Below, piece by piece: positions 1-13,553 of a DNA stretch of 64,000 bases. Within the stretch, counting starts at the first letter, position 1; each line of letters begins with the position of its first letter. The notes under the pieces are model-generated. The model saw only the letters and a list, made by a program, of their open reading frames with translations. It ran no database searches and was not told the DNA's origin. Both the position numbers and the translations under genes were made by a program. This DNA is from Coffea arabica (taxonomy: Eukaryota; Streptophyta; Magnoliopsida; Gentianales; Rubiaceae). The stretch is taken from assembly GCF_036785885.1 (NCBI RefSeq), contig NC_092314.1, positions 19,861,638-19,925,637 of the forward strand. The letters run 5' to 3'.

Positions 1-1638
1 TGGAACCATGTCGGTCATCTGTACCTTATAACTTCCGGATCCTCTCGGTTTGTCTGGCCATCACCTTATCCCTCCAGTGGTAGTACTCGAGTATACCCAA
101 ACGGTGGCCCAAGGTTCCAACCTACCCGACCGAGTCCAGTCCTGGTTCGAGTAGGTCAGTAACCAAGGGCAGGGCCCAAGTTCAGCTTAGAACTTACAAC
201 ATGCACAAGTAATCAAGTAAATCGACGAATGGTAAAATTTTATCATTTGAGTAGGTCGAGTGAGATAAAGTACGCACTCGCGTTAAAATGGTGGACAATT
301 TCATATGAGTAATTACTAGCAACAATTAACACATAAACACGTAAGTAATATTTGATAATTTCATGTGAACATGTAATTTACGGTAATCAAGTAAGCAAGT
401 AAACAAGTAGTCAAATAAATTAGAAAATGGTAAGTAAACACGGTTAACGGTAAACGGTAAATAGTAAACGGTTAACGGTAGTAATTATGGTTAATTGGTA
501 GACATATGTCATTTTAATAGGCCGCCTTTGGCCATGTCCCACTATTACCATGTAAGAGTCGAGGAGATTCACTCCAATCGACTTATGCTGCCATAGCATA
601 ATTAATCATTTAAACACATCACGTAAATATGCTCTTTAAGCATTTTTTTATCGAGTAATTCAAGTAGTCGTGTAAATATGCTCTTCAAGCATTTCATGTC
701 GAGTAATTGAAATATATGCACTTCAAGTATTTCATGTTGAGTAATTCAAGTATACCTTATTTAAATATGCATGAGTGTGGTAAATACTTAACATGTAGCA
801 CTTAACACTTAATGATCATGGGATAAGCATGTCATGGACTTTTCAAATTACGTACTCCTATATGGAACACCCACCTATTCCAAACAAGTGAGTACGTGCT
901 CGAACAAGTGTTTAGGCGTCTGCTTCGAGTTCCTTTTGAAGGTCCCCTTGAGCGCCTGAGCAAATAACCATTAACTATTATACACTATCACTTATAATTC
1001 CCTACTTATCGAGAAGATTGTACTAGTGTTCACTCTAAGGAGAATTCATAAATTGAGCCTTAGTCATTCATAATCGAGACTAGGAAGTGGCGTTCAAAAA
1101 CACAAGAGAAATCTGATTTTCGCCTTTGAAATCAAGTGTAAAACGGTCTAGCAATATTGGAGGAAAATGGAGAGTTTGAAACCCTCAATTTCCTTTAAAT
1201 TCGGAAATTTCAGATTCGACAAGCAAACTTTGAAAAATCAGATCTCACTCTCTATCAGTCCAAAATTGAAAAGTTTGGTACCATTGGAAACTACTTCCAA
1301 AATACTAAAAGTTCCTGGAATACACTTTTCCATGATTCCAAATGGAAGGCATTCGAAAATTGGCTCAAAGTTACTGTTTTAGGTTTGCTAGACAGTTTTG
1401 AGGTTGGTTTTTCGCCAACTTTGGAAATTTGACAAAATTCACAAAATTTGAACTAGTCTCTCAGGTTTAAAACTCAATTAGAGTTGCAATCAAAGTTTAA
1501 AACAAAACAAGCGAAACAAGAATCGGAATTTTGAGCACCAAGATATAACAGCTCAAAGTTGGTCAAAATCGAGATTGTTAGGCAATTTTCCAGATTTGGA
1601 AGTAAAACTTTGGTGACTTGATCGTACGTCAAAACAGT

Positions 1639-1643
1639 CTTAG
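1639..1643. repeat. Target-site duplication of copy B, left (CTTAG)
   Basis: It matches CTTAG at 8821-8825 exactly and brackets copy B. Confidence 0.9.
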
Positions 1644-4297
1644 TGTGATAGCCACACATCTCCTAGGGCGAATCCTAAGGTATTAGCGGACTGCCTACCC
1701 AACTCTCGCCGGGACTCGGTCGTTCAAAGTACTAATAACACCGATGAAACGGACAAGATATCTTCCAAGCAAGGGAATGAAACCCTGATTGATACATAAT
1801 CACTAATCCAATGTTCAGGCTTAGTAATTGTTTGCTACCACTCCATACTCAAAATTACATAGCATAAGTTGAACTTACGAGTACAAACTTACCAGTCTGC
1901 TTAAACAAAAGTTACAATCTCAAAACACAAGTACAAACAAAATAAAGCTAAGAAAACTCTTGATCAAGTCCCTTCCCGATCTGTTAAGGAAAACAAAGGG
2001 AATGGGGTGAGTTAAAGTCCAATGAGGTTCCAAATAAAGCAATTAAACACATAGCCACATAAGGTCACAAAAAAACCAAATAAACACCGTACAATAGAAT
2101 AATAGTTTAATCACAGTTCAATTCAAGGATACGGGGGGCTTTCAAAAGCCAAAAATCCACTTGAGGTTGATCATAATTGTCTCCTGTTGACACTCTGTCA
2201 ACACTTGTATGCACAGTATATAAGGTCTGTAGAACACCACTTTCACCAATCTCCGTCCACCAATCAACCCCCTACCGGGCCCGCACTCCATAAACAGTAG
2301 TTTGGTAATACTCGAGTATACCGGTTTCAGTGTACAGTAAACAGTCCTCAAGGTTTACCGGCCTTCTCGACCAAGCCCTTGCTAGCTTAATACGACCGAC
2401 TCACCTATGAGGTTGGGTACCCAAACAGTAACAGTAGTTGATGGAATATCATCCAAGCAACTTAAGCACAGTCATGTATAGCAATATCTCACTTCATGTT
2501 AACTTATTCAGTAAGTGGAGCCTCAGTGGAAAAACAAGGAAGGTCGAGTGCGATAAAGTACACACTCGCCTCAATTTTTAAATAAAACAGTGTTTGGCTC
2601 AAACAATAGCAAATCAACGATTCCAAGTATGCAAGTATTCCACATAACAAGTAGCAAGTAGTGGAACACTCACCTGTCAAGCAAAAGTAGCAATTGACGT
2701 CAAACGTCTCAGTTACGATCACCTTCGTTGCCCAAACCTAGGTCAACGAGCGAAACCATTAACAATTGGATTCGTTCCTTACGAAAGTATAGGTTCATTA
2801 AAAGACCAAGTGAGTAGCCTAAGCTACTTAATCTATCATGCAAATGAGGTTCAAACCATGGGAAAAGTTGATAAGAAAACAAGTTTGGTATGTACATGAA
2901 AGTTTGGCAAAAGAAGAGTTTCACCGAAACTCAAAAGTTTCATTACGGTTAAACTGTCTCGCCCAACCGGCCTCGGGAAAACGGTCATTGCTCATTGTGA
3001 AAAAATCAGAATTAGGTTCCGTCAGTGGCGTTGGAAACTAGGTTCACAAAGCTATATTTGTCTAGAATAAACTATTTCCAAAATTCCAACGTAAGTGGTT
3101 CAAAATTAAGAAACCAAAAGAAATTTCTGGGCTGCCTCGGGTGAACAGTACCGCACGGACAGCCAACTTTCAAGACTCGTCACGAATCGCTCGGGTCAAA
3201 CCAGAAAATGAGCTTGGTACCATTTTAAAGCTCTAAGAATCTATTTTCAAATGCCACAAACGGCACTCAAATCCGATCACCGAGTAAAACGTTATGACCT
3301 TCACAAGACTGCTGGTCAGTAACTTTGATCCAGTCCAGTTTTGCTCCTTGGCTTATAACTCATAACTTATGCAATCAAATTGGCTAATTTTTTGTAGACA
3401 ACCTCCACACATATAACCCAACATATATCAGTCACATTTGTAGCCAAAATATGCATGAAAATATCAAGGAAAAACAGGGCAGTAAGTTATGGGAAATTTC
3501 GGCCAGCCCTCTTCCACAAATTTTTAACTTTCATCCTTCTTGATATTTTCACTCCTTGCACCTAACAAGTGTTAGATCTAACCAAAAAGGGGTTTAAATC
3601 ATATTAATACCTCATAAACACATATGAACAAGGGTTAGACATTTCATCAAACACTTGGTATGCACACTTACTAACTCACTTACTACTTGTTTAGTTCAAG
3701 AGTTTTAACCACAATTTCTAGTTTAGGGCAACCTCTAGTTTGCCCTCAAGGCGTTAAGTACTTCATATAACACAATAGAACCAAAGATTAAGGATCACAC
3801 ACCTCATAAATAACCATGACCAAAGTGCAAACATTTCATCAAACACTTGGTAGGCATGCCATATAACTCAACTACTCTTTGGTTTATTCCAAGAGATTAC
3901 TCCAAATCTCAATCAAACAACTTGTAGTTTGCCATTAACACTTTGATGCACATGATATATTACCATAAAACTACCATTTAAAGTGTACTTACCTTTCTTG
4001 TAAGATGCTTGAACCACCAAATCAATCCACCAAAAGTGAGAACTTCAAGCTTGAATCAAGAACTAGGTTGGAGGAAAATTTCTCACTAACTCAAACTCTT
4101 TCTCTTTTGATTTTTGCTCTAGTTTAAGCTAGGGTTAGAAAGCAAGATGTTGGAGCTCTCTCTCTCTTCCTTGCTAAGCCCTAAGAAATTTGGCCATAAG
4201 GAGAAGAAAATGGCCAAGTCCAACTTAAATTTGTCTCTTAACCCTTAATCAACAAAATGTCTGGCTAGGATTTTGCCACACGGTCACTTCTTGTCCA

Positions 4298-4302
4298 CAA
4301 CT
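4298..4302. repeat. Target-site duplication of copy A, left (CAACT)
   Basis: It matches CAACT at 8414-8418 exactly and brackets the TG...CA ends of copy A. Excision in silico would rejoin CCACAACTTCTATT inside copy B. Confidence 0.9.
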
Positions 4303-7300
4303 TGTGACGCCCCCCCTTCTCCCTAAGGCGAACCAAAGGGTATCCGCGGGATGCCTGCCCAACTCTCGCCAGGACTCAAGCAATTTCCGTCCAAGCTTAA
4401 TACAATACTAGACGTTACGATTAAATATCATAAATACAATCAGTGCGTAAGCATTCAAGCTTATCAATATTCAACATCTGCCCAATTATTACATCAAAAT
4501 CTCGAAATACATCAATATTCAAAATATACATCAATCACAAGTCTAGCCCCAAAGTGCAACGGAAACCCTAAAACAAGAGTACACCAAGAGGGGTTTCTCC
4601 AACATTTCTCCAAGTCCAATCCTGTTAAGGAAAACAAATCTACAGGGTGAGCAAAACGCTCGTGAGGCCAAGAACACACATGCAAGCACTTTGTCAAATA
4701 ACAATCCCAAATTTAATAATAAAACCATGACTTTTCAATAATCAATCATTCGAACAGGAAAAGTAATCAGAAACAATTCAAGGATATAGTAGCTCTCAGG
4801 AGCTAAGTTCCACTCGCTCTGCCGATGTCATTCGTATACCTTCCCGCGTTGACCCTCCTGTCAACCGGGTCAGTATTTCCATTTCCGTAGATCACCACTT
4901 ACTTCCCTCCATCCACCGTACACCTCAAGGGCTCACAAGTCATTTATAAGGCGATACTCCACGAGTATGCCAAGCAAGACCTCTCATTAGGTCGAGCTTA
5001 TATATATATATCTCATGGCTCGCCCAAGTTCCCGACCAAGCCCATTGCCGGCTCGAGTCCAAGGTCGGCCTATGAGTTTGAGCGTCCCCCATTCATTTGA
5101 AAGTCGAGGAGGTTCACTCCAACGACATATGTAATCATAACATAACATTGCATTTCATTCATTCATTCAATACATTTCATTCATTCAATACATTTCAATC
5201 ATTCATTTGAAATTAGGACGAGTGCGATAAAGTACGCACCCGCCCTTATTTTTAAAACTTCCAACAATTACCACAAATAAGCAAGTATCAAAGATTCACA
5301 CACTTGACACTCACCGAGCAATTCAATAAGAATTGTTTTCTGGGAGTTCAAGTGTCCACTGTGAGATCCTCTTGAAGGTCTCCTTGTGCGCCTGGCAATT
5401 AATAGTAGATAATCACTCAAATAACCCACTTATCAAGAAAGATTGTACACTAGTACAATCTAAAGATTATTTCACAAAAGGAACCTCAATTACTCGTAAA
5501 TCGAGGTTCAACTTGCCTTTCATTATGTACAATATTATTTGAGTTTTTATCATGAAAATTGAGGGCAAAACGTTTGAATAATACCAAGAGAATTAAGAGT
5601 TTTGGAAAAACTCCTTTGCCTTGAAAATTGAGAAATTTCAGTTTTATCCTAAATCTTTGAAAATTCGTATCTCTCTAGATATAAGTCCAAAACTGGAAAA
5701 CTTTATACCGTTGAAAACCTTTTGGAAAGTGTTAAAAGTTCTTGGAAGACACCTTTCCACGAATCTAAGTGGAAAGTACTCAAAAATGAGTTTGAAGATA
5801 CAGACTCGGCGTACAAGGCAGAATTAAGTTGGATTTCGGCCAACTTTGAAAATTCGGCACGATTAACACGTTGCGAACCGGCCTCTGAAATTTGTAACTC
5901 AAGTAGTGTTGCAAGTGAGGTTTACAACAAAGCAAGCGGATCAAGAATCGGAGTTTCGAGTACCGAGATACGGTAGCCCGAAGTTGGGGAAATTCAAGAC
6001 TGGAGAAGAATTTCCAGATTTGAACCTCCAACACTAGAAATTTAATTAGGTATCGAAACGAATTTGGATTGGTACCAAAATTGGCAGTATTTTACTCCTA
6101 TATGAAAGGTACCGCTCTATCAAATTTCAGGGAAAAATACCTTCGGAAAGATAGTTAATTAGTCAACCAAAGTTCAGGAAAATTCTAAGGCAATCTGCCT
6201 TTTGACTTTCATTTCCCAATTCAAATCGTTTAACCAAGAAAGCTATCCAACCATGGTTCATTGGTGAAATAAAGGTCTAAGATACATCTATGATACCTTT
6301 GGTAAGTGATGAGCATCAAGAACTTCAATTAATAAAATCATTCCCAAGTTTTGCCCCAAATCAGTCCAAATACTACGTTTTTCCAAAACAGGGCAGTCCT
6401 CTTGTTTTGGTCACAACTCAATCAATTTAACTCGGAATGAGGCATGGTTTATAGCGTTAGAAAATACATTCACGGGACTAAAAGTTCACAGAAGGAAATG
6501 TTCTGAAATTCGGCAAGCAACCAGCTCAAAATTGAGCCTCAAGTTGCTGCCTCTACAAGCCATTCCAGCAAATCCGAGAGACAGGACAGCTATCTTAAAA
6601 CGTTTGGTTTGGATCACTCACAAAGAATCAGAGCGTGCATTTTATCTCAAATTAAATCCAGGAATGTCTAGTTTCAAACTCCACCAACGGCACTTGATTT
6701 TGACACCCGAGGACAGAGTTATGGTCAAAATGCTACCGCTGGACAGGTTTACCCGAAAATAATTTTCCAGCTTGCCTAGTTCACGAATAAATTCATTTGC
6801 CCATCCAAACGTTAATGTTTTCCAACGAAAATTTTTACACATATAATATAATATATAAACATCAGGTTCATGCCAATAAATCACCAAAAATGGGCCTTAT
6901 CATGGCCGAACAAAACAGGGGCAGTTTCGGAAATTTCTTGTCATGACCTCTACTTTGAGTTTCCAACAATAATACTCCATGAATCCATCATTATAACCAT
7001 TAAACTACCATTAAATCCAACATTAATCCTCGAATCAGCAACAACAACCCAAGTGTGGGAATACAAAGAGCCCACTTTCACATTTTACAACCATATCAAG
7101 CCATCCATACACATGCAATAGCTTAAAGATGCATTTCTACCATCATAATCCAAGCTTAAGGTGTAGGATGAAGTTATACCTCCTTAGTGTCTTAACCCAG
7201 AAATTTTCGGTCCTCAAGGCTCCAAGAAACCGTAAAAATGCAGCCCTTTTGTTAGCTAAATCCAACCTCCAAGTAGTTTGCTAGATGGTCTTCAAGTTTG

Positions 7301-8413
7301 GTGAAGATTGATTGAAGTTTTGTGGTTGATTTGGTGAAGAAATTTTTGAAGCAAGGGAGTTAGAGAGAGGGAGAAGGCTGGTCGGCACTATGGGAGAGAA
7401 GAGAGAGTGAAATATGATCAATTCTAGCTTCCAAGGGAAGATTAAATGAGTGGTGCACATTCACTCCAAAGTCAACCCTTATTAGGGCTCGTTTGGCACG
7501 TTTTAGGCTCGATTTTCTCGCGCGTTTGGTTCACTAGTGCACTAAACCTCCAATGCATTTATATTCATGTAAGTATTATTCACTCTTAATTGTCCCGAAA
7601 TAAGAGTCTAAAGTCCCTCAAATAAAGTCGCGCGTGTGAAAACGCGTACCGTCAAATTTAACGTTATAACTAGAAACTTCCGAGAAATTCTTATAACGAT
7701 TGCACTACTAACTATCACTTGAGTATTTACTCATAAGATTACCTATTTTAGGACCATAGTATAAGTCTCCAATATTCCAAGCTTATTGTGCTACTACGCG
7801 GATAAAATCTCCAAGCACTATTCACTATTTTTACTAAACGCACTCCAGGAAATTAATTCTTGAAACAAGTCACTTTAAAAATATAACGAAGCTATATTTC
7901 CACGTAATTAGGTTCAATAGGTCTAGAAAATAATATTCAGAATAAATGAACAAGTAAATAATTAAATAAGCTCAAATTAGGGTTTTAATAGGAGTTTTAC
8001 GAGTTCTCACATGAGTCGAGTATTAACTCCTCAAATCTCCAATAAATTTGTATCCATGCGTCTTTTGGAAAACTATCCACGCGTGAGTAGTATATGCTCA
8101 CTTAGAACTTATTCACCTTTAATTCTCGATTAACTTTTCTTAATATGCTATTGTCCGTTCTTAATTTCCCCAGGATAATCATACTCTCGAATACAATATC
8201 ACCTTGAAACACTCGTGTTCATTATTTCCCACTTAAACAATCCTCCGAAAATTGAAGTTGTTAACGGGACATTTTAAAAGCATAATGAAGACATTATTCC
8301 ATACGAATGGATTTAAAATGGTCGTAATAAATTATTTGGGAAAAACAGGTAGATAAATACTTAATTAAACCATTAATATTCGATAAAAATAAGAAATTTT
8401 TCGGGTCCTCACA
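4303..8413 (+). mobile_element. Solo LTR copy A, innermost of the nest, 4.1 kb
   Basis: It starts TGTGACGCCCCCCC at 4303 and ends GGGTCCTCACA at 8413. The perfect 5-bp target duplication CAACT sits at 4298-4302 and 8414-8418. At 4111 bp it is about 1 kb longer than copies B and D and shares the longer architecture with C. Conserved islands are CCAACTCTCGCCAGGACTC near 4360, CTGTTAAGGAAAAC near 4622, a decayed palindrome near 4943 and the GAGTGCGATAAAGTACG island at about 5219. It contains no recognisable gag, protease, RT or integrase. Being the innermost insertion, it is the youngest of the three. Confidence 0.9.
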
Positions 8414-10733
8414 CAACTTCTATTAATCCTTTAACTAATTATGTTTCAACCCTTCCAAATGTACCAATACCTATTTAACACCACTAATATCTCACATAAA
8501 GTCCCTACCACAATTAAAAACCGCTTGGTACAATGTAAGTGGTGAAAAATGAAACTAACTCAACAAAATTGTTTTAGTTGAAGTGAAAGGATATGAAATG
8601 TAATGCATGGAAATTGTTTTAATACATATAGAATGCTATGCAAGGGCATATTATAAGTGGTGAAATAGTTAAAACTAACTTAAGCAAAAACGTTTTAAAT
8701 TTCTTAGAGTATACGATAACACATAGGGGATACAATGCTAGGGCTTATAATCCGTGGTTTCATTCTTAGAATAAGGCATGTAGTTTAGAAAAATTGCATT
8801 TTAAAGTGAGGGTTCTCACACTTAGAATGACACCAAAATTGATACATTTCAACTTGCACATGAGGACTACTCCTCTACGAAATTTCACTTAAAAATTCAC
8901 AAGGGAAGGTAGTTAACTAAACTACCAAAGTTCAAGGGAATCCGAAGACAAATCTGTCTTCAAGCTTCCGTTTTCCGTTTTCAAACATTTGGCCAATGAA
9001 ATCATCTCAAATCTGGTTCATTTATGTAGACATTGTCTAAGAAACATCCAAGATACGTTTGGTAGGTGGTTATCGCCAAGAATTTCGAATAATAAGTCCC
9101 AAGTCAAGATTTGCTATAAACCAGTCCAAGGTAAGGGTTTTCAAATCATTGAGTCAGTTTCGGATTTTGGCCATAACTCACTCAATTCAACTTGGAATCG
9201 AGCGTGGTTAGTGGCATTGAAAAATAAATTCATAAAGCTACAATTTCTCAGAAGAAATCGTTTTCAAAATCTGTCCGGAGCTCCCAGTGTAGATGTGAAA
9301 CAGGACAGTCATGTTCAAATGATTGGTATAGACTACTCAGGTAGAATCAGAAGGTGAATTTTATACCGTTGGGAATCTGAGAATGTCTAGTTTCTAGTGC
9401 CACAAACGGTACTTGATTTGGACATTGGAGCAAAAAGTTATAGCCGTTTGAAAAACACTGCCAGAGCAGTTACGGGAAAAATTTCCAGTTTTGCTGATTT
9501 CCGAAAACATCACATTTGGCCAACCAAATCACGAAATTTTTTGATGAAACTTCATACACAACTTATATTACACATATCCATCAGAAACAATTCATTAGAA
9601 CCACCTAAAATTGCACTAAAGGTCATGGAAGGAGCAAGGGCAGAATGGTCCCTTTTTGCTCAACTCACTCCCTTGAGTTTTCCTTCAACAACACAACATT
9701 TATCCACTAGATTAAGCACTAAACCAGTATTAATAACATCAAAACTCATCAAATCAGTCCACCAACCATAGTGGGAGTTCATAGAGCCCACACATCAAGA
9801 TCTACAACAATCCAAAGCTACCCACTTGAAGCTACAAGCTTCTAGGTGCAATATAACTTACAAAAACTAAGATTCAAGGGCTTGATCGTTGATTACCTCC
9901 TTAGATGATCTTAATCAGAAATTTCGGCCCTTAGAGCTCCACGAAAACCGTGGATAAGCTGCTCCTCTCCTAGTCCAAGGTAGTCTCCAAGTTATTTGCA
10001 AGTTGGATGCAAAATTTGAGATGAAATGGAGGAAGATTGGTGCAAAATTTGGAGTGAGAATGGTGAAGCTTTTCTTCCTTCTTCCTTGCTTTTTTGGACG
10101 TCCAGAATGAGAGAGAAGAGAGAGAGTGTTGTGATGAATAAATCTTCTTGAGGAAGCTTGGTGGTTGGTGCCCTTTTTGGCACAAAAGTCAACTCTCACT
10201 TGCGCGTATACGCGCGTTTCGCGCTCGATTCCTCTCGAGTTTGTTTCACTTGTGCACTAAACCTCCAATGCACTTGTATTCATATAATTATTGTTCACTC
10301 TTAATGGTCTAAAAATAATGGTATTAAATCCCTCAATTAATCGCGCACGCGAAAACGCGTATCTCCGATTTTGCGCGATACAGTGAAACTTTTAAGAAAT
10401 TCTTATAACGATAATATAACTAACTAACATTTGAACGTTTAAACATAAAAATACCTGTTTTAGGGCTAATATACATGTCTTCAATTTTCCAACCTCATTG
10501 TACCCTTAAATCGGTTGTCGTTCCCAAACATGCATTCACTATTTTCACTTATCGGACTTCGAAAAATTAATTTTTGAAACGAGCCACTCTAAAAATATAA
10601 GTAAGTCATAGATTAATGTAATTAGGTCTCAAGAGGCTAGAAAATAATATTCGGAGTGAACGGGCAATTAAATATTTAAATAAGATCGAAATAAGAATTT
10701 AAATTAAGAAAATTTGCGAGTCCTCACATGTTC

Positions 10734-11890
10734 TTGATAAGAACTTGGGTGATAAAGTGTCCTACTACTTGCTAAACTTGGGGGGAAATAAAAAAAATCG
10801 TTAAAAAATCTCCCCAAAAAATCCCAGTTGTTGCTACATTTTTTTGCTTCTGGTTTTCATACTTGGGTGAAGAAGATATAGTGCACGTGCAAGAGGTCTT
10901 TTTTTTTTTTTTAAAACAAAGAAATGGGCTGATGGGCCTTTCTTGTTTTCTTTCTCATCCTTTCCAGATTTTTGTGGGATCTTGGATTGGGCTTTTAGGA
11001 AGTTTTGGTTGTCTGAGGAATTTTTGATTGGGTTTAAAATAAAACCAAACCTCTTCTATTTTCATTTTCTTTTCTCCTTGTCCTACAAAATAATCATAAA
11101 ATAAAAATATTTACTTAATCAATAATATAAAATAAAGATACCATACAATTAACAAAATTTTTGAGTAAAATTTGGTGTCTACACTCCCTTCCCATTCATG
11201 TTCCATCCAGTCTTATTCTCGAGCAAGCATGTCCTAGGTGCAGTGAAACTCTTGTGATAGCACAATTGACTAATGAGAAATAGCCAACACCTATGGACAT
11301 GTAGGTGGTACATAGAAGGTATGAACAACAATAGTTTTAATAAAATCTATCACACTAGATGATACACTGGAGACGTAGCTACTCAACCACTCTATAAGAC
11401 GCGGGCAAAAGATGTGTTGATCAGTGAATTGATTACGCCCCTTTCGTTAATTCATTTACTATTACCAAATTAGTTTATTTTGCAATTCATGCACAATCTA
11501 CATTTATTTTTATTTATTTCTTAATGTATAAATTCTAATATAATTAAATAGCACTTTTACTCCAATTACACGTTCCAAACTAAAACTACCCAAAATTTTT
11601 AAGTCATACATATTAGACAATTTTAATTTTAATCCAACAAATAAATTTACACAACCTATAAACTCTTGTAAATGTTAGAAATTTTACAAAACGAAAAAAA
11701 TTTCCAGCCTTCAACTGCATTAAAAAATTTATTTGGTTTTTTCAAAAATCTTAACCCTTATGCAATGGCTAACTAGTTGTTATCTGGATTTTAAACCAAA
11801 AAAAAAAAATTCAACAGTGTCGCCGCACTTTGATACTTGCATTAAAAAAGTTAACAGCGGCTAGTTAGTCTTCATATTGATTTTGAAGCT
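10734..11890. other. AT-rich spacer, no gene seen
   Basis: It holds homopolymer runs (a T run near 10901-10912) and short T- and A-rich stretches. I recognise no protein domain on either strand and no element termini. It could be decayed retroelement sequence. Confidence 0.5.
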
Positions 11891-11891
11891 A

Positions 11892-11899
11892 TGTGTGTG

Positions 11900-11942
<43 letters not shown>
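11892..11942. repeat. Compound (GT)n(AT)n microsatellite
   Basis: A GT run (11892-11908) is followed directly by an AT run to about 11942. The next 150 bp hold loosely repeated units resembling TGTGCAGTGGCACTAG. No coding meaning is seen. Confidence 0.9.
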
Positions 11943-11944
<2 letters not shown>

Positions 11945-12604
11945 GTGTTGTCACACATGATATGTGTGGTGGCACTATTCCTTTTACAAAAAATGAAAAT
12001 TATTGTGTCACCCCACATCCCATGTGCAGTGGCACTAGTTTAAAATATTATAAAAATTTGAATTTAGATGTGCAGCGACACTAGATTAAGAAAAGAATCC
12101 TATAAAATATCACTTTTGCACTTTTCTTTACCATTATTTTGAGAAATTTGCTCGAAAAGGAGGTTTCCAATCAATCAGCCATTCCCAAAAGTAATCAAAA
12201 ATAAAATTTGATAACCCATGATCCAAAATGTAATTAAAACTAAAATTTAATTACCTATGATCCAAGGGCTGAAAATTGAGATTAGTTTATAAATCCTAAT
12301 CTAAGGGCTATTTACTAGGCAGCATACATACAAACTTTATTAAGAAGTAGGTTTAACTATTTGGGTCAAGAAAAAACAAAGCCATGTTCTCTAAATGGTA
12401 AAAGAGCCATATATGTAGAAAATGAAAAACATTATTACCTTGACCTGTTAGAACAAATATGCAACAAGGGAAAAGGAAATAGGAATTCTCCACATTGTTA
12501 AGGCTAAGTGTCAGACAATAGCAAAGTCATGTGTCTTAAAGATAGGGTGCTATAATAACTTGTCCTTTCTTCTTATTATACATGAGGGATGTTCCACAAA
12601 TATA

Positions 12605-12830
12605 GACAAACATCCAAATGAATTTGGTGGTAAGAGGCTATATCTTTCATAATGTGGGTCATGAGTTCAAAATCCGTCAACTATACATTTGTTCAAGTTA
12701 GTTGAAGGATGGATGCTAGTGGTTAGATCCCCTAATTTGCTAGTCAAGTGCCATGTGGCTGTAGAGGTCCCAATTTATGTGGCATAATAGGTTCTTTCTT
12801 AATTAGTTGGGACTATTGTTCATTTTATAA
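12605..12830 (+). mobile_element. Possible degenerate tRNA-derived SINE
   Basis: A box-A-like TGGTGGTAAGAGGC near 12624 is followed about 40 bp later by a box-B-like GAGTTCAAAATCC near 12664. That spacing and order fit a tRNA-type internal promoter. Neither box is a perfect match and no clear target duplication was found, so this is tentative. Confidence 0.3.
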
Positions 12831-12989
12831 GATATATGTAGCTTTGTATTGATTTCAATTTTTTTTTTTCAAAAACTGCTTTTGTTTGTGAAGTTTACAA
12901 TAACAATTCCAAAAGCAACTTAAAAACACTCACAATTTCAAATATAACATACAAAAAAAAAATCAAATACTATCACATTTTCTTCTTCC

Positions 12990-13320
12990 ACCACCTACTA
13001 CAATCACCACCTCTCCTTTCATCCCTACTTCTTCACGTCCACATCCACCCTTCCCCTCCTCTTTTCTCTCTCTTCTTCTTCCTCTCTCTTTCCCCCTTCC
13101 CTCTCTTGCAGCACCCTCCCCTCCTTTCCTCTCATCTAGTCTTGGTCACTGCAATCAAATCTGGCGTGGTCATGGGGCTATGGAAAGAGGGAAAGAGAGG
13201 GCAAGAGAGGGAGGAGGAAGAAAGAGAGGGAGGAAGGGGTAGGAAGAGGGAGGGGAGAGGATAAGAGAGGGTAAGAAACGGTGATGGTGGTGGAGCAGAG
13301 GGGATGAGAAGAGTGGTAGG
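12990..13320. repeat. Polypyrimidine / polypurine foldback
   Basis: A C/T-rich tract (about 13010-13135) is followed, after a short mixed spacer (about 13136-13175), by a G/A-rich tract (about 13176-13318) that is its approximate reverse complement. The left arm has runs such as CTCTCTTTCCCCCTTCCCTC and the right arm GAAAGAGAGGGAGGAAGG. The arrangement can fold into a long imperfect hairpin. It may be a foldback MITE; no termini are defined. Confidence 0.6.
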
Positions 13321-13553
13321 CAGTTAATTTTTTTTTGTTCTAAAAATAGCCTGCTAAAATTTAAATTCTAAAAATACTCTAAAATACATTTTCAAAAATA
13401 CCCCAAAAACACCGTAAAAACTACTCCTAAAAACACTTAATCATTTTTAGTAAAAAAATATTCCCAAAAAACACCTAATCTGTATGAAGCTTATGTTTTC
13501 TTAAATTGGTATGAATAATGAAAGACTCTCTAAATATAAATGAATTTAAACTT

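Larger units (their letters stand above)
1644..8820 (+). mobile_element. Solo LTR copy B, inserted in C and interrupted by A
   Basis: It starts TGTGATAGCCACAC at 1644 and ends GGGTTCTCACA at 8820, so it has TG...CA termini. It is flanked by a perfect 5-bp duplication CTTAG at 1639-1643 and 8821-8825, as expected of LTR-retrotransposon integration. Removing copy A and one target repeat leaves about 3061 bp, close to solo LTR D (3013 bp). Islands present: the start motif with CCCAACTCTCGCCGGGACTC (about 1700), CTGTTAAGGAAAAC at 1981, AATACTCGAGTATACC at 2307 and the GTCGAGTGCGATAAAG island at 2543. No internal retroelement region or second LTR was found, so a solo LTR formed by LTR-LTR recombination is the simplest reading. 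Confidence 0.9.
1..10728 (+). mobile_element. Large LTR copy C (outermost, left-truncated by window), hosting copies B and A
   Basis: The parts belonging to C are 1-1643 and 8821-10728; the rest is inserted. The left part carries family islands: a TACTCGAGTATACC palindrome near 83-97 and the GTCGAGTG...CACTCG dyad island at about 255-282. The right end reads GAGTCCTCACA at 10718-10728, which matches the terminus of copy A (GGTCCTCACA). The bases after the end (TGTTC, 10729-10733) are the predicted target duplication, but the partner lies outside the window. The segment around 8990-9780 aligns by eye with 6240-7120 of copy A, so A and C form one subfamily. No gag or pol domain was seen, so this is LTR sequence only. 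The open frames inside are not conserved between copies and look non-coding. Confidence 0.8.

Noticed and set aside
9915..10199. 94-aa and overlapping 71- and 66-aa open frames on the minus strand near the end of LTR C
   Set aside because: They lie in LTR sequence, overlap one another in different frames, are not kept in copy A, and have no domain.
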